From Cudoniella acicularis (Eukaryota > Ascomycota > Leotiomycetes > Helotiales > Helotiaceae), in contig JAAMPI010000390.1 of NCBI GenBank assembly GCA_013054445.1, positions 1 through 39,746 of the forward strand: a stretch of DNA of 39,746 nt, in the 5' to 3' direction. Of the stretch, positions 20,644 to 31,607 are shown in pieces (position 1 is the first letter of the stretch; every line of letters starts with the position of its first letter). A model generated the notes under the pieces. That model ran no database searches. It was given only the letters and a program-made list of their open reading frames with translations, and was not told where the DNA came from. The position numbers and the translations under genes were made by a program.

Positions 20644-23567
20644 TTTGTGTTATTGAGGTGGAAGCTGTAAGAAGATAATTTCTTGACAGAGATAATGATG
20701 GAAAACGCGAGGATGCTTTGGAGGACGCGTTGAAGTTCGCGTAGAGTGATTGTTGCAGGCCGTATAGCGGTCCGTGCAATCCTAACTCATATCTTAACGA
20801 CATCTCATCGAGCTCACGAACTTTTAGCCCTATAATTTTCATAACTTATTGGAGTAAATGTCAGAAATTGATGATTCTGAAATTGAACAATCAGAATCGG
20901 TCAGTTTACGACGTTATAAGGCTTGAATGCCGAACTGTGTTTAGTAAAGCTATACATACTGGCAATGCAAAGACTCGTTCGAACTCTCGTATTCCTTTCC
21001 TTGAGGTCTTTCCCTACTCCATTCTTTTATCCAAATAAATATCCTCCGAGGCTGCTTCTCATATGAGGCCTTAAATTGAGCTGGTTAGTTAGAATACTAC
21101 AATTTTCGTGGTAATGACTTGCCTAGAAGTTCCCAATCTAGAGCTTAGTTGTATGGTCATCTGTTCGAGCATTGTTGAACATGTTCTGTACATTTAATCT
21201 GGTAATCATTTCATGTCTTTACCATACTCAGCTGTTGTTCTCATTAAAAATACTAATGAATTATATTAGGAACGAAAATCGGCATAACACTTTGCACAAA
21301 ATACCCCCTTTAACGCCTCTTGACGTATGTGCATTATCTTGGATTCACTATGGGAATCCTACTTCCAATCAATTCGCCCTAGTTGGTTGCTAAAATACGC
21401 ACTTACAAATAAAAGGTACTCACATTATCTTAGAGATCTTGCGACTTTGTTCGACTACCTTCTTGGCCTTTTCAACTTGCCTCGTATACCACGTCAACAG
21501 AATCCTCAAAGTTCAAACGGACGCAGATTATATAAGGGAAGACATACACGCTTAGTGTTCGGAGCTATTGCGAGCCAAAATGCCGACATCCCTCTCTAGG
21601 TGGGCTCTGCCAGTCACCTCTCTCACTCATATTCACTTTCGAAGCCCCACGCCTCCATACTGTCTTTAGGCCCGGCCTCGCTTTCGAACCCTTCACTATT
21701 AAGCCGTGCACTTGCCGATCTTTTCGTCTCTTTTCAATATTAAAGTACGCAAATTTTGTTCAAACAGCAATCAAACAGCACTTTCCAACCGTTGTTTCCG
21801 GTAAAAGAAACAACAACCAGAAAGTATTGCACCATTGCATCTGATAGGACTGAGTAACACCCTTTGAATTGACATTGAAGATTACTTCTGTAATCGGATA
21901 GTCTTCCTGGGTTAATCGAAGTCTGAACTCTCAACAGTGTTGCACAGCGATTGCCACCTTGGGCGCTGGGTTGATGATGACATGTAGGGGGCGCACCAGC
22001 TAGATTCACAGACAAATACGCTAATTCCGGTCAAGTGGCCATATAGAACGGTAAGTCTTAATTTCTTTTTTGTTGAATTATAATAGAAGTTTGGAATATA
22101 ATTGGTTTGCGGTTTTTTGGCATTCTTTTAGCTTCGTTTGATGTATGAAGTGGGTCCCTGCTCGCTAGTGTATGATTTTTGTTGATATTTGCCTATTGTT
22201 CTGCACCTACGCATTAATTTTTGCTTGCGTTGCAAAAAACCTTACTACCGTCACTTTGAAGGCCCCTCATCTGATGTTTGTTAGAGCTTCAGCCTACGGT
22301 TTGGAAATTTTTTGCACACTGAAACCTGAGACTGAGCAGTGACCTTTGTGCCTCAATATAGCTGAATGGGTGCCCTCAAATGCAACTCCGCTCATCGATT
22401 ATCAAATGGCCCGTCCCATGTATTAACTCACGGAACTTCAAGAAATGAAAATTATCTAACTTCCAGATTAGAGAACAAGGAGAAGGAAAACTGAATTTTA
22501 TACTTCGCCTTTGCATATTACAGCTACGTACCTCCTTTTTTCCCTAGATTTCTGGCAACTTGGGTTTTCTCAACAGCATTGCACGAAATCACAAGTAGGC
22601 CGTTCCGCAGTACGCAGAGTGAGCTACCAGGATCCTGGTTACCACCACTAAGCACTCGAAACAAGCCTATATACCATCCCTCTTTGCGATCTACTTAGCA
22701 AAGGAGCTACCCCTCGATTGTTCTGGAAATCAGAGTGGAGCTCTTGACTTTATATCTGACAGGGTTGGTAGGATGCGCAGTTGCATTCTTTCTCCATGAG
22801 TGTGGCTGGTTGCGTTTTTTAAAGTGAAGTTGCAAAACTAGAGCTTTCGGTGGTCACTTTTGCAACCTCGCGAAAATAGTTCAGCAGCCTCGCCAACCCA
22901 GCTACAACACTTCGACGTATCGCCAACTTTGAATAAGTTCAAAGTATGGGATTGTATATGCGGCAGTGTATAATTGAATTACTGCTTTGATAGTGCTAAA
23001 TTTGAGTTTGTGACTATTTATACTATTTTAGTGTCCGCCACCAGAAGCTGGCAATGGTAGCGAAGGCGGTGGACGGTGGACGGGTGCCCTCTATTACACA
23101 ATAATTTTGAATTTATTAAAAATTGACACGGTCAAATTCACCTCACGGCACAAATTGAGAGGCTTGTGTGCTGGTTATACGCATTTGGCCGGTGCTGCTT
23201 TACGCCATTCAATTTATGCTCGTCACATCTTGCGAGGAAATTTCCCACAAATTCAATAGAACTAAGTCTCCCAACTCAAAGCAGCCTCATTGGTCTTTGC
23301 GGGACCGCCTTTCTCTTCTTGCTCTCGTCACCTTACTTAACAGACCAGTTCTTCACAACAACAACTTCATCGCGACTCCAGCACCATTGGTAGTCAAGCA
23401 TATCGCAGAAGACTAAGAACTGTTCTTCGCACTTGTTACTTTGCACCCTCTTACCCTTCTTCACACTAACACTACTATCCTTCGACTAAAGATCTCAACT
23501 TCACTCCAGCGACATTGTCGCCATCACAGTAAGCTTTTTACACTCTTGTCAGCCTGTATTCTACAAG
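20644..23567. other. Long intergenic region without recognisable genes
   Basis: About 2.9 kb between the start of the RFC gene (-) and the kinase start (+). I found no frame with convincing coding character, no tRNA and no repeat beyond a short GGTGGACG tandem near 23080. The last 150 bp before 23568 is C/T- and CAAC-rich, like a fungal leader. Confidence 0.55.
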
Positions 23568-25588
23568 ATGGGCAAGAGAAACGCTTTCGTCGCTATTGGC
23601 GAACAGTCTAGCAGCACTTCTAAGAGGGTCAACATCGACGACACAAAAATCGACTTGACTCCAAAAAACTCACGATACGAACTCCGGGCCCGAAAGAGAA
23701 AGCTTTCCGAGAGTCACGACGACAATGAAAACGACAACAGAAGCAGCAAAAAGAGAAACATTCTCCGCTTCAACAGTTCGGTCATCGCTCTGTCTAAAAC
23801 GAAAGCTACCGCAGCTGCAATTGCAACTGGCAACACCCCTACCATGAAGAGAAAGCTCAATGAGCCCAACTCCGACATCCAACAACAACGGGCCAAGAAG
23901 CCTAAGATTGGAGTCATCGACTTAACACGCACTGGCACACCTCCCCGTGTTCAAAAGAAACCAAACTTCGGACAGAAGATCACCCATGGCAATAACTACC
24001 GCCGCGTGAAGCTCAAGCTTACACCCCCCAATGTCATCGACTTGACTTCCGACACCCCTCCTCCCTCTCGCACCCAGTCCGCACAGTCAGAACCCGACAA
24101 GAAGGGTAACGCCTGGATCGAAAATGCGAGATACTGGCTAGAACTCGAAGGCAAGTGGGAGCCTGTCAAATGTCTTGGCCATGGTGGCTACGGAATTACC
24201 GGTCTCTTCCGATATATCGGATTACCAGATGGGAAAATTCCAAAGTTTATGGTTGTCAAACAGGCAAGTGGTTTTCAACTCCAAAATCTTAACAAACAAA
24301 ATACTAACTCTTTTTCATAGTCTGCCGGAACTGGAATTCCCGCCCTTCGAAAGGAGTCACAATTTCTCCAACAATTGATGGGCCAACCTGGTATCGTGCA
24401 AATTTATCGGTCATTCCATTTGAGATATGGCGCTGGTACCCACAAGGAGTTTGATCCGTATGGCAAAGTTGCACGCATTTACTTAGAATACGGCGACTTA
24501 GGTGACCTCTACCACCATTTCGTTGAGATGCTCAGAGAGGAACAAGAGTAAGCATACCTGGTCTCTAATTTTCGAATGTCCGCTGACAATTACCTCTTCA
24601 AAGACCCGAAGAAATAGAGGTCTGGAATCTCATCAAGTGTCTTGCCGATGGAGCTTTGTCTCTTGAACGAGGAAATCCTATCAACAGTCCGAATGGTTAT
24701 AGACCTATTATGCACTTTGATATTAATCCTATGAATGGTTTGACTTACCTACTCTAATCGTACCACACAGAGACTGACTTGCACTTTTAGTCTTAGTATT
24801 CCATGACAATAAAAAGGATTTACCAACCTTCAAGGTATGCAGACTTCTCATGTACAAGATCTAAAGTGCTGACTCTTGAATTAGCTCACCGATTTCGGTC
24901 TAAGCTCTTCGCTACCAGAAAACACAAATACATACACCTGGATGCGACATGCTGGATGGAGAGGCACAAAGGGCTTTCAGGCACCGGTAAGCCGATCCTT
25001 TGCTAAATAATTTCAATGGCTAACAAAATTCAGGAGCAATATGAGGGCCACCCAGATGAAAACAACATCTCCCTTCCGGCCAACATCTATGGAATTGGAA
25101 TCATAACATACGCCTATATTTTTCAGAAATATCTGGAAACTGATGAAATCTTCGTCGCTGACTTCTTACCCCACACAAACTCTGGATATCGCCTGCCAGA
25201 TAGTGAGGGCAGGGAGGTATTCTACACCAAGGCTCCAGAGATCAATGGCCTGGGTTATTCCAGCGAGCTGAAGAAGACCCTCTTTCAATGCCTCGCCTTT
25301 CTCCCATCAATGAGACCATCCGCCGGAGAGCTGTCGAAGAAGGCAGGCAATATGATCAAGGCCATTCGCAGAGGAGAATACGAAGAGATCTGCAACCACA
25401 ATCGCTATCGCCTTAACTTGTCGCCTGAATTAAGACCCCAAATTTTCCGTAGGAGCAAGTTTGTCCCGTATTGGAACATGAGATTTGAGAAGAAGGTTTA
25501 CACAGGAGCAGACGTTTTGGAGGCGGATAAATCTTGGGACTGTCACCTCCGGAACTACTTCGTTGACCGCTTGAGGCTGGGACAATGA
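23568..25588 (+). CDS. Nuclear-type protein kinase with three SIM-like motifs
   Basis: Exons: 23568-24263, 24321-24547, 24604-24737, 24791-24834, 24885-24986 and 25034-25588, giving 585 residues. All joins keep frame. Residues 1-190 are disordered and basic, with NLS-like RARKRK (40-45), KKR and KRK runs and three motifs, KIDLT (27-31), VIDLT (116-120) and VIDLT (156-160), that resemble SUMO-interacting motifs. Kinase features: Gly loop LGHGGYG (203-209), Lys231 in VVKQ, HFDINPMN (catalytic Asp347, Asn352) in place of HRD, DFG at 370-372, RGTKGFQAPE (activation-segment end, Glu402), NIYGIG (the usual Asp is Asn418) and MRPS near the C-terminus. The core catalytic residues are present, so activity is likely. 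Substrate and pathway are unknown. Intron 1 (24264-24320) is a GC-AG intron with CAG/GCAAGT and TACTAAC. A fungal-specific kinase family is likely; I cannot name it. Confidence 0.88.
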
Positions 25589-26905
25589 GCTTCCTCCCGG
25601 GCAGAAGACAGCATGAAGATCATGTTTCTTACAAAAACCTACGAAAATAATCACCAAACACACACCGTTATTTTACCGAAAAGATCACCGACGAAAATGA
25701 CTGGAGCCCTTTACCAATCTGCTCACGCTTGAGTACTTACTTTACAACCAGCAGCCATCGACGGCGCTAATCCGAAGATCTGGACACATTCCTGGATGTC
25801 CCTGGGCCTGGGCACCAAGATGTTTCTGGTACCAAAAAACCTGCACTTTTCTTATCTAAAACAAGACCTTTTTAAGGCAATGAAATCATTTCTTTACCCC
25901 TGTGCTCATTCCCGAGCGCATTCTTTTCCACCCCAAAGCGATTGAGGCATTATTCACGATTGACGAACATCTTGGCATCCTTGGAATTGGACACTTACCA
26001 TTTCACAAGTTCGCCAAAAGCCCAACGAGGCATCATTTACGATTACGGACATAGGGACGAATTTCTTATTTTCCTTGGACTTGGACACATTTTCTTGTAT
26101 ACACCCAACTACTTGTTAGAGGATCATGCACGACACTGGGCACTGGCCACGGGGGCGGATACGGTCTGTCTCATTTTGAGGCGCGCCGGTTTTGGCATTG
26201 GATTTATTGACGAGGATAATGGGATATGAGCACCGGATTCTCTTCACATGGAGTACGTTAAGCAGGATGGATACACACATATTCCGGCGTTTTCAGCCTT
26301 GAGACTGGATTTTATGATACCCAAGGATACCCCAAACGCGAAAAGAGGCTATTTACGAACATGCATTCTGCATTTCGGCAAGGAGTTTGGGATTTTATTT
26401 TTGCACTGCGGCGCACAGATGTTATTTGACTTTTCTCGTAGCATGCACGGCTTGTTCTTCGGCCTTTAATAATTGATTGTTTCATTGGGGAGCGATAATG
26501 TATCTCTCTTGTGATTCTTGTGCAAAACCCTGAGCGTGAATGATGTCGAGCTGAATTTCCGAGTCTTTTTTTCTTTCTATATCTCTTCTGATTACGCTTT
26601 ATGATTTAATTCGCAACGCACAAATTTCCACCTCTGTAAGTGCTAAGGCGTGCAAGAAGGATGTGCCAATTATTACTTTTCATTAAATTACCTCGTACAT
26701 CGTGAGCTCCGTTTGAAATATTAGATAGTCTTTTGCACGGAACTCCAACCAGCCTCTCTTTCCCTATTCATGACAGGCAGGTTTCTACGCCATATTATCT
26801 CATTCAAAACCCCCCATACCTTCTTATGCCACCACTCCTTGCCCCCTCAAAATATTCATTTCAAAGACATTACTCTTTTCGAATTCAAACACTGAATGCA
26901 TGATT
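25589..26905. other. Intergenic, with an imperfect direct repeat
   Basis: Convergent 3' region of the kinase (+) and the glycoprotein gene (-). Frames at 25942-26229 and 26248-26469 are open but show repeat structure and no protein-like pattern. The text resembles long fungal 3' UTR sequence. Confidence 0.45.
25944..26093 (+). repeat. Imperfect direct repeat with an 84-bp period
   Basis: GAGGCATTATTCACGATTGA at 25944 resembles GAGGCATCATTTACGATTAC at 26028. Further on, CCTTGGAATTGGACACTTA matches CCTTGGACTTGGACACATT. A weaker third relative (GGCATTGGATTTATTGACGA) lies near 26200. Confidence 0.55.
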
Positions 26906-28496
26906 CTAAACATAAGTATCAAGCGAGCCACCATTGTAGAAACAGCTGGTAGCAACCACTGCTGGTGTCGTTGTGCTTTTCATCGTACAGCTATTTGTTT
27001 CACCATTATCAGCATCTTTATTCTCTCTTGCCATTTTGAAGGATTTGCAGAAAAAAAACTTACACTTGGCTGATGGTTTTTTCGACGAAGATGAAGGTGT
27101 CGGTTAGTCGTAATCGGGTGTAGGTCTTCTGTGAGAGAGTCTTGGTGGTGGTGATCATTGTTACGCCGTGGCAGGTGGTTATTGGAGTGGGTGTGCTGCG
27201 GGATAGTTAGATATTTAACAGGAACGAAGGGGATATGTTGGCACGAACATTGTGCTAATTGTTGTTGCGACACCTGGAAAAGAGATGTTAGTGAAAGCTC
27301 TGGAGAGAAGGTGAGGGGTTTTTACTCGTCTCAGTGACTGTAGGAACAGCAAGAACGGTAGTAGATGTCGTAGTGGCTGAGGATGTTGTTTCTGTGACCG
27401 TGACAGTTGCAGAATCTTCATTAAGTCAGTAAAATAATCACGTGGTTCATTTGGTATACATACCTGGACCACGTCTGACAATGTGGACATTGCGAGCTTG
27501 CTTGAAAGTCACGTCCCGAGCTTTGTGGACCTTCATATCCGGAGTTCGAGCTTTCATTCTCCATGGTGGTGTGATTGTCATGTGTGGCAAATATATTGCG
27601 TGTTGGAGCTTTGGGTCTGCTCCGCGAGGGTATGGAGGAGGCGTGCAACTAGCGGTTAATACATTCGTAGAAGTGCTTTCCACCCAGGAAATGCCAGTGG
27701 TGATGGTAATGGAGATTGTATAAGTGCTGGTGATGAAAACTGGCGTGGGTACAACAATGGAGGTGAACACCCTTGTCTGGCAAGCACGTCGTAGTTGAAG
27801 GTGGCAGAACTGTGGATCCTGTTGATGTAGACACTTGCGTTGAGGCTGGAACCTGAATCAGAAGAGCGATTTTATACTCCAGATAGAAATTTCACTTACT
27901 GACTGCATCGGGAGTTGACGTTATTCCAACAGTGACTAGAAATCAGTTTAGCAAAGGTGCCGCGTGACTGCAAGGAAGCGTATTTCGGTGTGAGATGCTT
28001 ACCCGTTGGAGTTTCCTAGATATAGATTAGCACTGTTCAGTCTCACCTCAACCAGGAGTACTTACTGTAATGGTCGTTGGAACACCCACGGTCAATGTGA
28101 AAGTGCGTACATATGCAAATGTCAAGCCCTCGATCACAATGTACCAAGTACCACTAAACATTTGATTTTGGGTAATTGGGCAAGTAGACAAGAAAGATGT
28201 GTAATCTGGACTTGTGGGAATGTCTGAGCAAAAATATTCATTCTCGTTGGGGTCGACGAGAATTGGTGTGATCTCTTCATTGTCACAACCTATATCGTAT
28301 TTAGCTTGAGAAGTCGAAAAATAAGAATATCATGAAACACACCCGAGAAGTCTGTCAAAAAGGTGAAGTTCGTTGTTTGGGTGTTGTCAATGAAATATGT
28401 CCCTCCATTGACATAATCAATGCCATAAGAATTGCAGTCTGCAGCTGCATATCTTACAAGGCTCAACAAAGTGTAGATGAAAATGAGGGAATACAT
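26906..28496 (-). CDS. Secreted Thr-rich glycoprotein, frame uncertain in two places
   Basis: This matches a common ascomycete family of secreted or wall proteins with a small Cys-containing head and long Thr-rich tail. The start at 28496 gives a signal peptide (MYSLIFIYTLLSLVRYAAA, then DC). The head continues SYGIDYVNGGTYF, then DNEEITPILVDP, LSTCPITQNQMFSGTWYIVI and TFTLTVGVPTTIT. Inferred exons: 28496-28343, 28289-28066, 28015-28003 (13 bp), 27935-27900, about 27845-27464, 27415-27326, 27273 onward, and a last Thr-rich part ending NGGSLDTYV at 26906 after an intron at about 27058-26988. Two joins fail. Near 27786-27793 the Thr-rich frame shifts by one base (TTTC.. to ACQTRVFTS). Near 27215 a stop follows FVPTYPLRSC, while Thr-rich coding resumes in another frame (TTCHGVTMITTTKTLSQ). 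Indels or a missed intron could explain this. Minus-strand sense is certain; full function is unknown. Confidence 0.7.
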
Positions 28497-29330
28497 GTTG
28501 GAACTTGTAACGAGAGTGTTTCCAAAACAGAGACGTGGGTTTTGGGAACTGTCGATTCCCTTGCCTTTGAGTATCTCCTCAACTCTCAGCCGTTCACATG
28601 AAATTAACTTCACGAGTCAAGGTCAGCGTTCTTATGGAAAAAGAATCCCTTCTGACTTCAACAGACTATACAGCCATGGGTCCTTGATGTAACAAGGTGG
28701 GGCTGCTCAGGTATAGCTCTCCTAAAACCAACTGATGATAAGCTTGTCAATGTCCGGAACCCAGATTGAGTAAGTCGATAAAGCAAGTCGAGACGATGCA
28801 AAAGCTCGGTCTCCCGTTCCTGTACAAGGCCTTCATTTCAACCTCTGTTAGGGAGGACCTTTCGGGCTGGATTGCCACACTAAGCCTAGTTATGGGTTTA
28901 CCAATTCCCAGGGTTGTGTACGTATGCACGGATTTTGTCCCCATAGATGTCAGCTTCAGGGTCAAGCGCTCGAGGAGTAAGTGTTCAAAAGAAAATTGGG
29001 GGTGTTAGTTGCCATTGTGCATATTCTTTAAAAAGAACAAGCCCATGAGAGGTCGGACTGAATGATCGGACTGACAAGAAACGGATAGCAAGAACGGAGA
29101 GAGATATCGGGAGTGAGAAGTACGAGCGAGGAAGAAACGAAACACGTTCTCCGAGTGGCCCGTGGCCCGTCGCCCCCTAGAGTCCTGACGTATCAGATAC
29201 AGTGACGCAGGGAATTACCGAACGGCGGTGCAGGCTAGTTGTGTGGCGTCGAGCTTTTCCGGACGTCCTTCAGAAGCTAAGCAGCCGGGTGGAGCTTGTG
29301 TGGAGTGCAGCAAACCATTGACTGCACACT

Positions 29331-29365
29331 GCACACTGCACACTGCACACTGCACAGCGCAGAAA
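29331..29365 (+). repeat. (ACTGCAC)5 minisatellite
   Basis: Five perfect copies of the 7-mer ACTGCAC, starting at 29331 and followed by AGCGC. Confidence 0.95.
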
Positions 29366-30437
29366 TACCTCTTGGGGGGTGGATAGCGGCCGGTGCCCAA
29401 GGACCGGGTCTGCTTGGCGTGCGGTACCGTATCGTTACCAGAGTTGCCACTGAAATGCCACGATCTAGAAGCTCCCACCGTGCAGCTCGTATTCAGGTCT
29501 TGGGCCGCCAGCTGAAGAGCGATTTGAAGATATCCAGAAGTGCTACCCGAGAGTAAGAGCACGAGTAACCGTGCGGCAGGGCGTGGCTGCGGGACGAGTC
29601 GGCAATGGTTCAAGATCTTATCAGACCATGACTCCATGAGTCTATGACGCCCGAATTTAATTTGAAGTAATCGACTGTGAGGTTGCAGAGCATCTGAGCG
29701 CAGTGAGCAGGCTCGTCTCTCGAGGCGGCCAAAGAGAAGCTAGAGAAGGTAAGATGCAGCTGCAGACTGCAGTTGAGGCGGACCTCGGATTACTGTACTG
29801 TGCAGTATCAGGATTATCGTGATTCGTGTGGACAGCTCTCCGCGTGCCCCAGAATCATCTCAACCGATTCTTGAAGCAGCTGCGGTGTCACGGACTTCAG
29901 CAAGCTCTTACTGTCAGATTATCAGATGCTCGTATGCGCACGTACCATAGAATGCCCTTCTACCCTGTTACTCGCTAAATGGGTCCCTGTAGGCGATCTC
30001 AAGTTCCAACGACATCGATGCTTTTGCCTCCATTGATCAACATTTCATCCCATCCCATTAAATAAAGATCTTACAGCAGTGTCAGCACGTCTCACCTAAC
30101 CTTCAGCCTCAGTCTCAATGATCAGTATACGGCCCAGAACACTCTCCCACCTGCACTCGCTCCCGCACCCGCATACGCACAACCATATCCCTATTCGAAG
30201 TAGACGGCATCAATTTATCTCTCAGCACCTGGCAACCCGCCGACACGGCGCACCCGGCTCGAGTCTTGAGATGCGCACTACGAAAAGCACAATGTCACGT
30301 CCGTGGCCGTAGTCCTAGCCGTGCGATGCTGTCCGGCCAAACTCTGGGCACGGAGTACAGAACGGAAATGCCAAGGCACAGCGGCATCCCGTGAGGCTCC
30401 TAGCCGGTGCTTATTTGTTTGTGTGCTACGTACAGTA

Positions 30438-30462
30438 CAGCACAGCACAGCACAGCACAGCA
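30438..30462 (+). repeat. (CAGCA)5 microsatellite
   Basis: Five perfect CAGCA units, preceded by GTACAGTA, which looks like a degenerate extension. Confidence 0.95.
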
Positions 30463-31607
30463 ATGGCCATGCGTTCCCGTGCCCGATGACCCGAGTCAGG
30501 CATCTTCCGCCGGGAAGCCTGCAAGTCTTGAGTGTCCAATGCTGATGTGCGTCCTAGTCTTTCCTCCTCCTCGCGCTGTTGGCTGCTTTTCAGTTGACAC
30601 CCCACGGCTTGTTAGCTCCAAGCCACTTCCGTCGTGCCAAGAACCTATCCGCTGAGCTGGATTTAGTATTTCCGATGATGAGTTCAGGTCCCCTAAAATA
30701 TTCCTCCGATCCAACAAACTCCACTTGAAATCGGGAAGCCGCAGAGGGGGACGGGTTTGAGTACGTGAAGCCTGTAAGCAGGGAAACACGAGACGAGAAA
30801 GACTCATGGGCTATCTGTGCCTCCGAGACCACGACTCAGCAATCTAGTTGAGCGTGGGTCAGCAGGATCACGAGAAAGACACATCTAAAGTCCGATCCGT
30901 ATCTGTACAGTACATGGGTAAGGTGAGCAATCCGATGTATGAGATCCTCGAGTCTTGACGTCGCGACTTACATCCCGAATAAGAAGTGCTTATCCACCTG
31001 TTTCCCAAGACTTTCTTACTTCTTCACTTCATGCAGGCAAATCCCTGACAAATGTCTACGTATCAAGCCGTTCTCATGAGGTTTGGTCCCTGGCTACATA
31101 GTCTCCACATACCATCTTCAGAGACCCTTCACGTTTCTCATGCGCTAAACATGCAGATCTCGGCCATGCCTCCCGTACGCCTTTCCTGATCAGACACGCT
31201 CCTGTCCTAATTCTATTCCAGGAAGATGTCTGCCTGCGTCTACAACCCCACAGTGGAGTACGACCCGCAATTTAGTTGCTTAAATTTATAGCTGAGATAC
31301 GCAACTACGCCAGCTCACCGCCCTCGAGCGCGGGTTTGAGTCAAAGACTCCCAACAAACAGCTAGGTTGAGGCTTTTTTGGCGTTTGGATGCCTCGGAGG
31401 CTTGATCTCATCCCAAAGCTATGGGTTGTCGGCGATGGTCCTCGTACCGGATCACCGCAGATCAAAACGCCAGTCCTAGTTCCGTTGATGAATCACTGAT
31501 AAGACGGCTACGTCTTTTGAATGAAAGTTTAGAAGGTGGGCAGCCCACTTGTCAATCGTTCGCTTTCTCCCTTTCTTTCTTGACATCTGCTTCAAAATCT
31601 TGTGAAC

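Larger units (their letters stand above)
28497..31607. other. Long divergent intergenic region with microsatellites
   Basis: About 3.1 kb between the glycoprotein gene (-) and the laccase gene (+). No convincing frame was found. It holds two pure tandem repeats, listed separately, and many CTGCAG/GTAC-type short palindromes. Composition is less AT-rich than the flanks. It may contain regulatory DNA for both secreted-protein genes. Confidence 0.5.

Noticed and set aside
24803..25006. 67-codon frame across the kinase activation segment
   Set aside because: It is produced by reading through intron 4 (24835-24884). Splicing gives the DFG and APE motifs in frame, so the apparent frameshift is not real.
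26980..27273. His/Arg-rich minus-strand frame
   Set aside because: It is the wrong frame of the Thr-rich tail: its His and Arg codons are shifted Thr codons.
29215..29637. 140-codon minus-strand frame with CAVQCAVCSVQ repeats
   Set aside because: The repeat comes from the ACTGCAC minisatellite; no start context, introns or domain.
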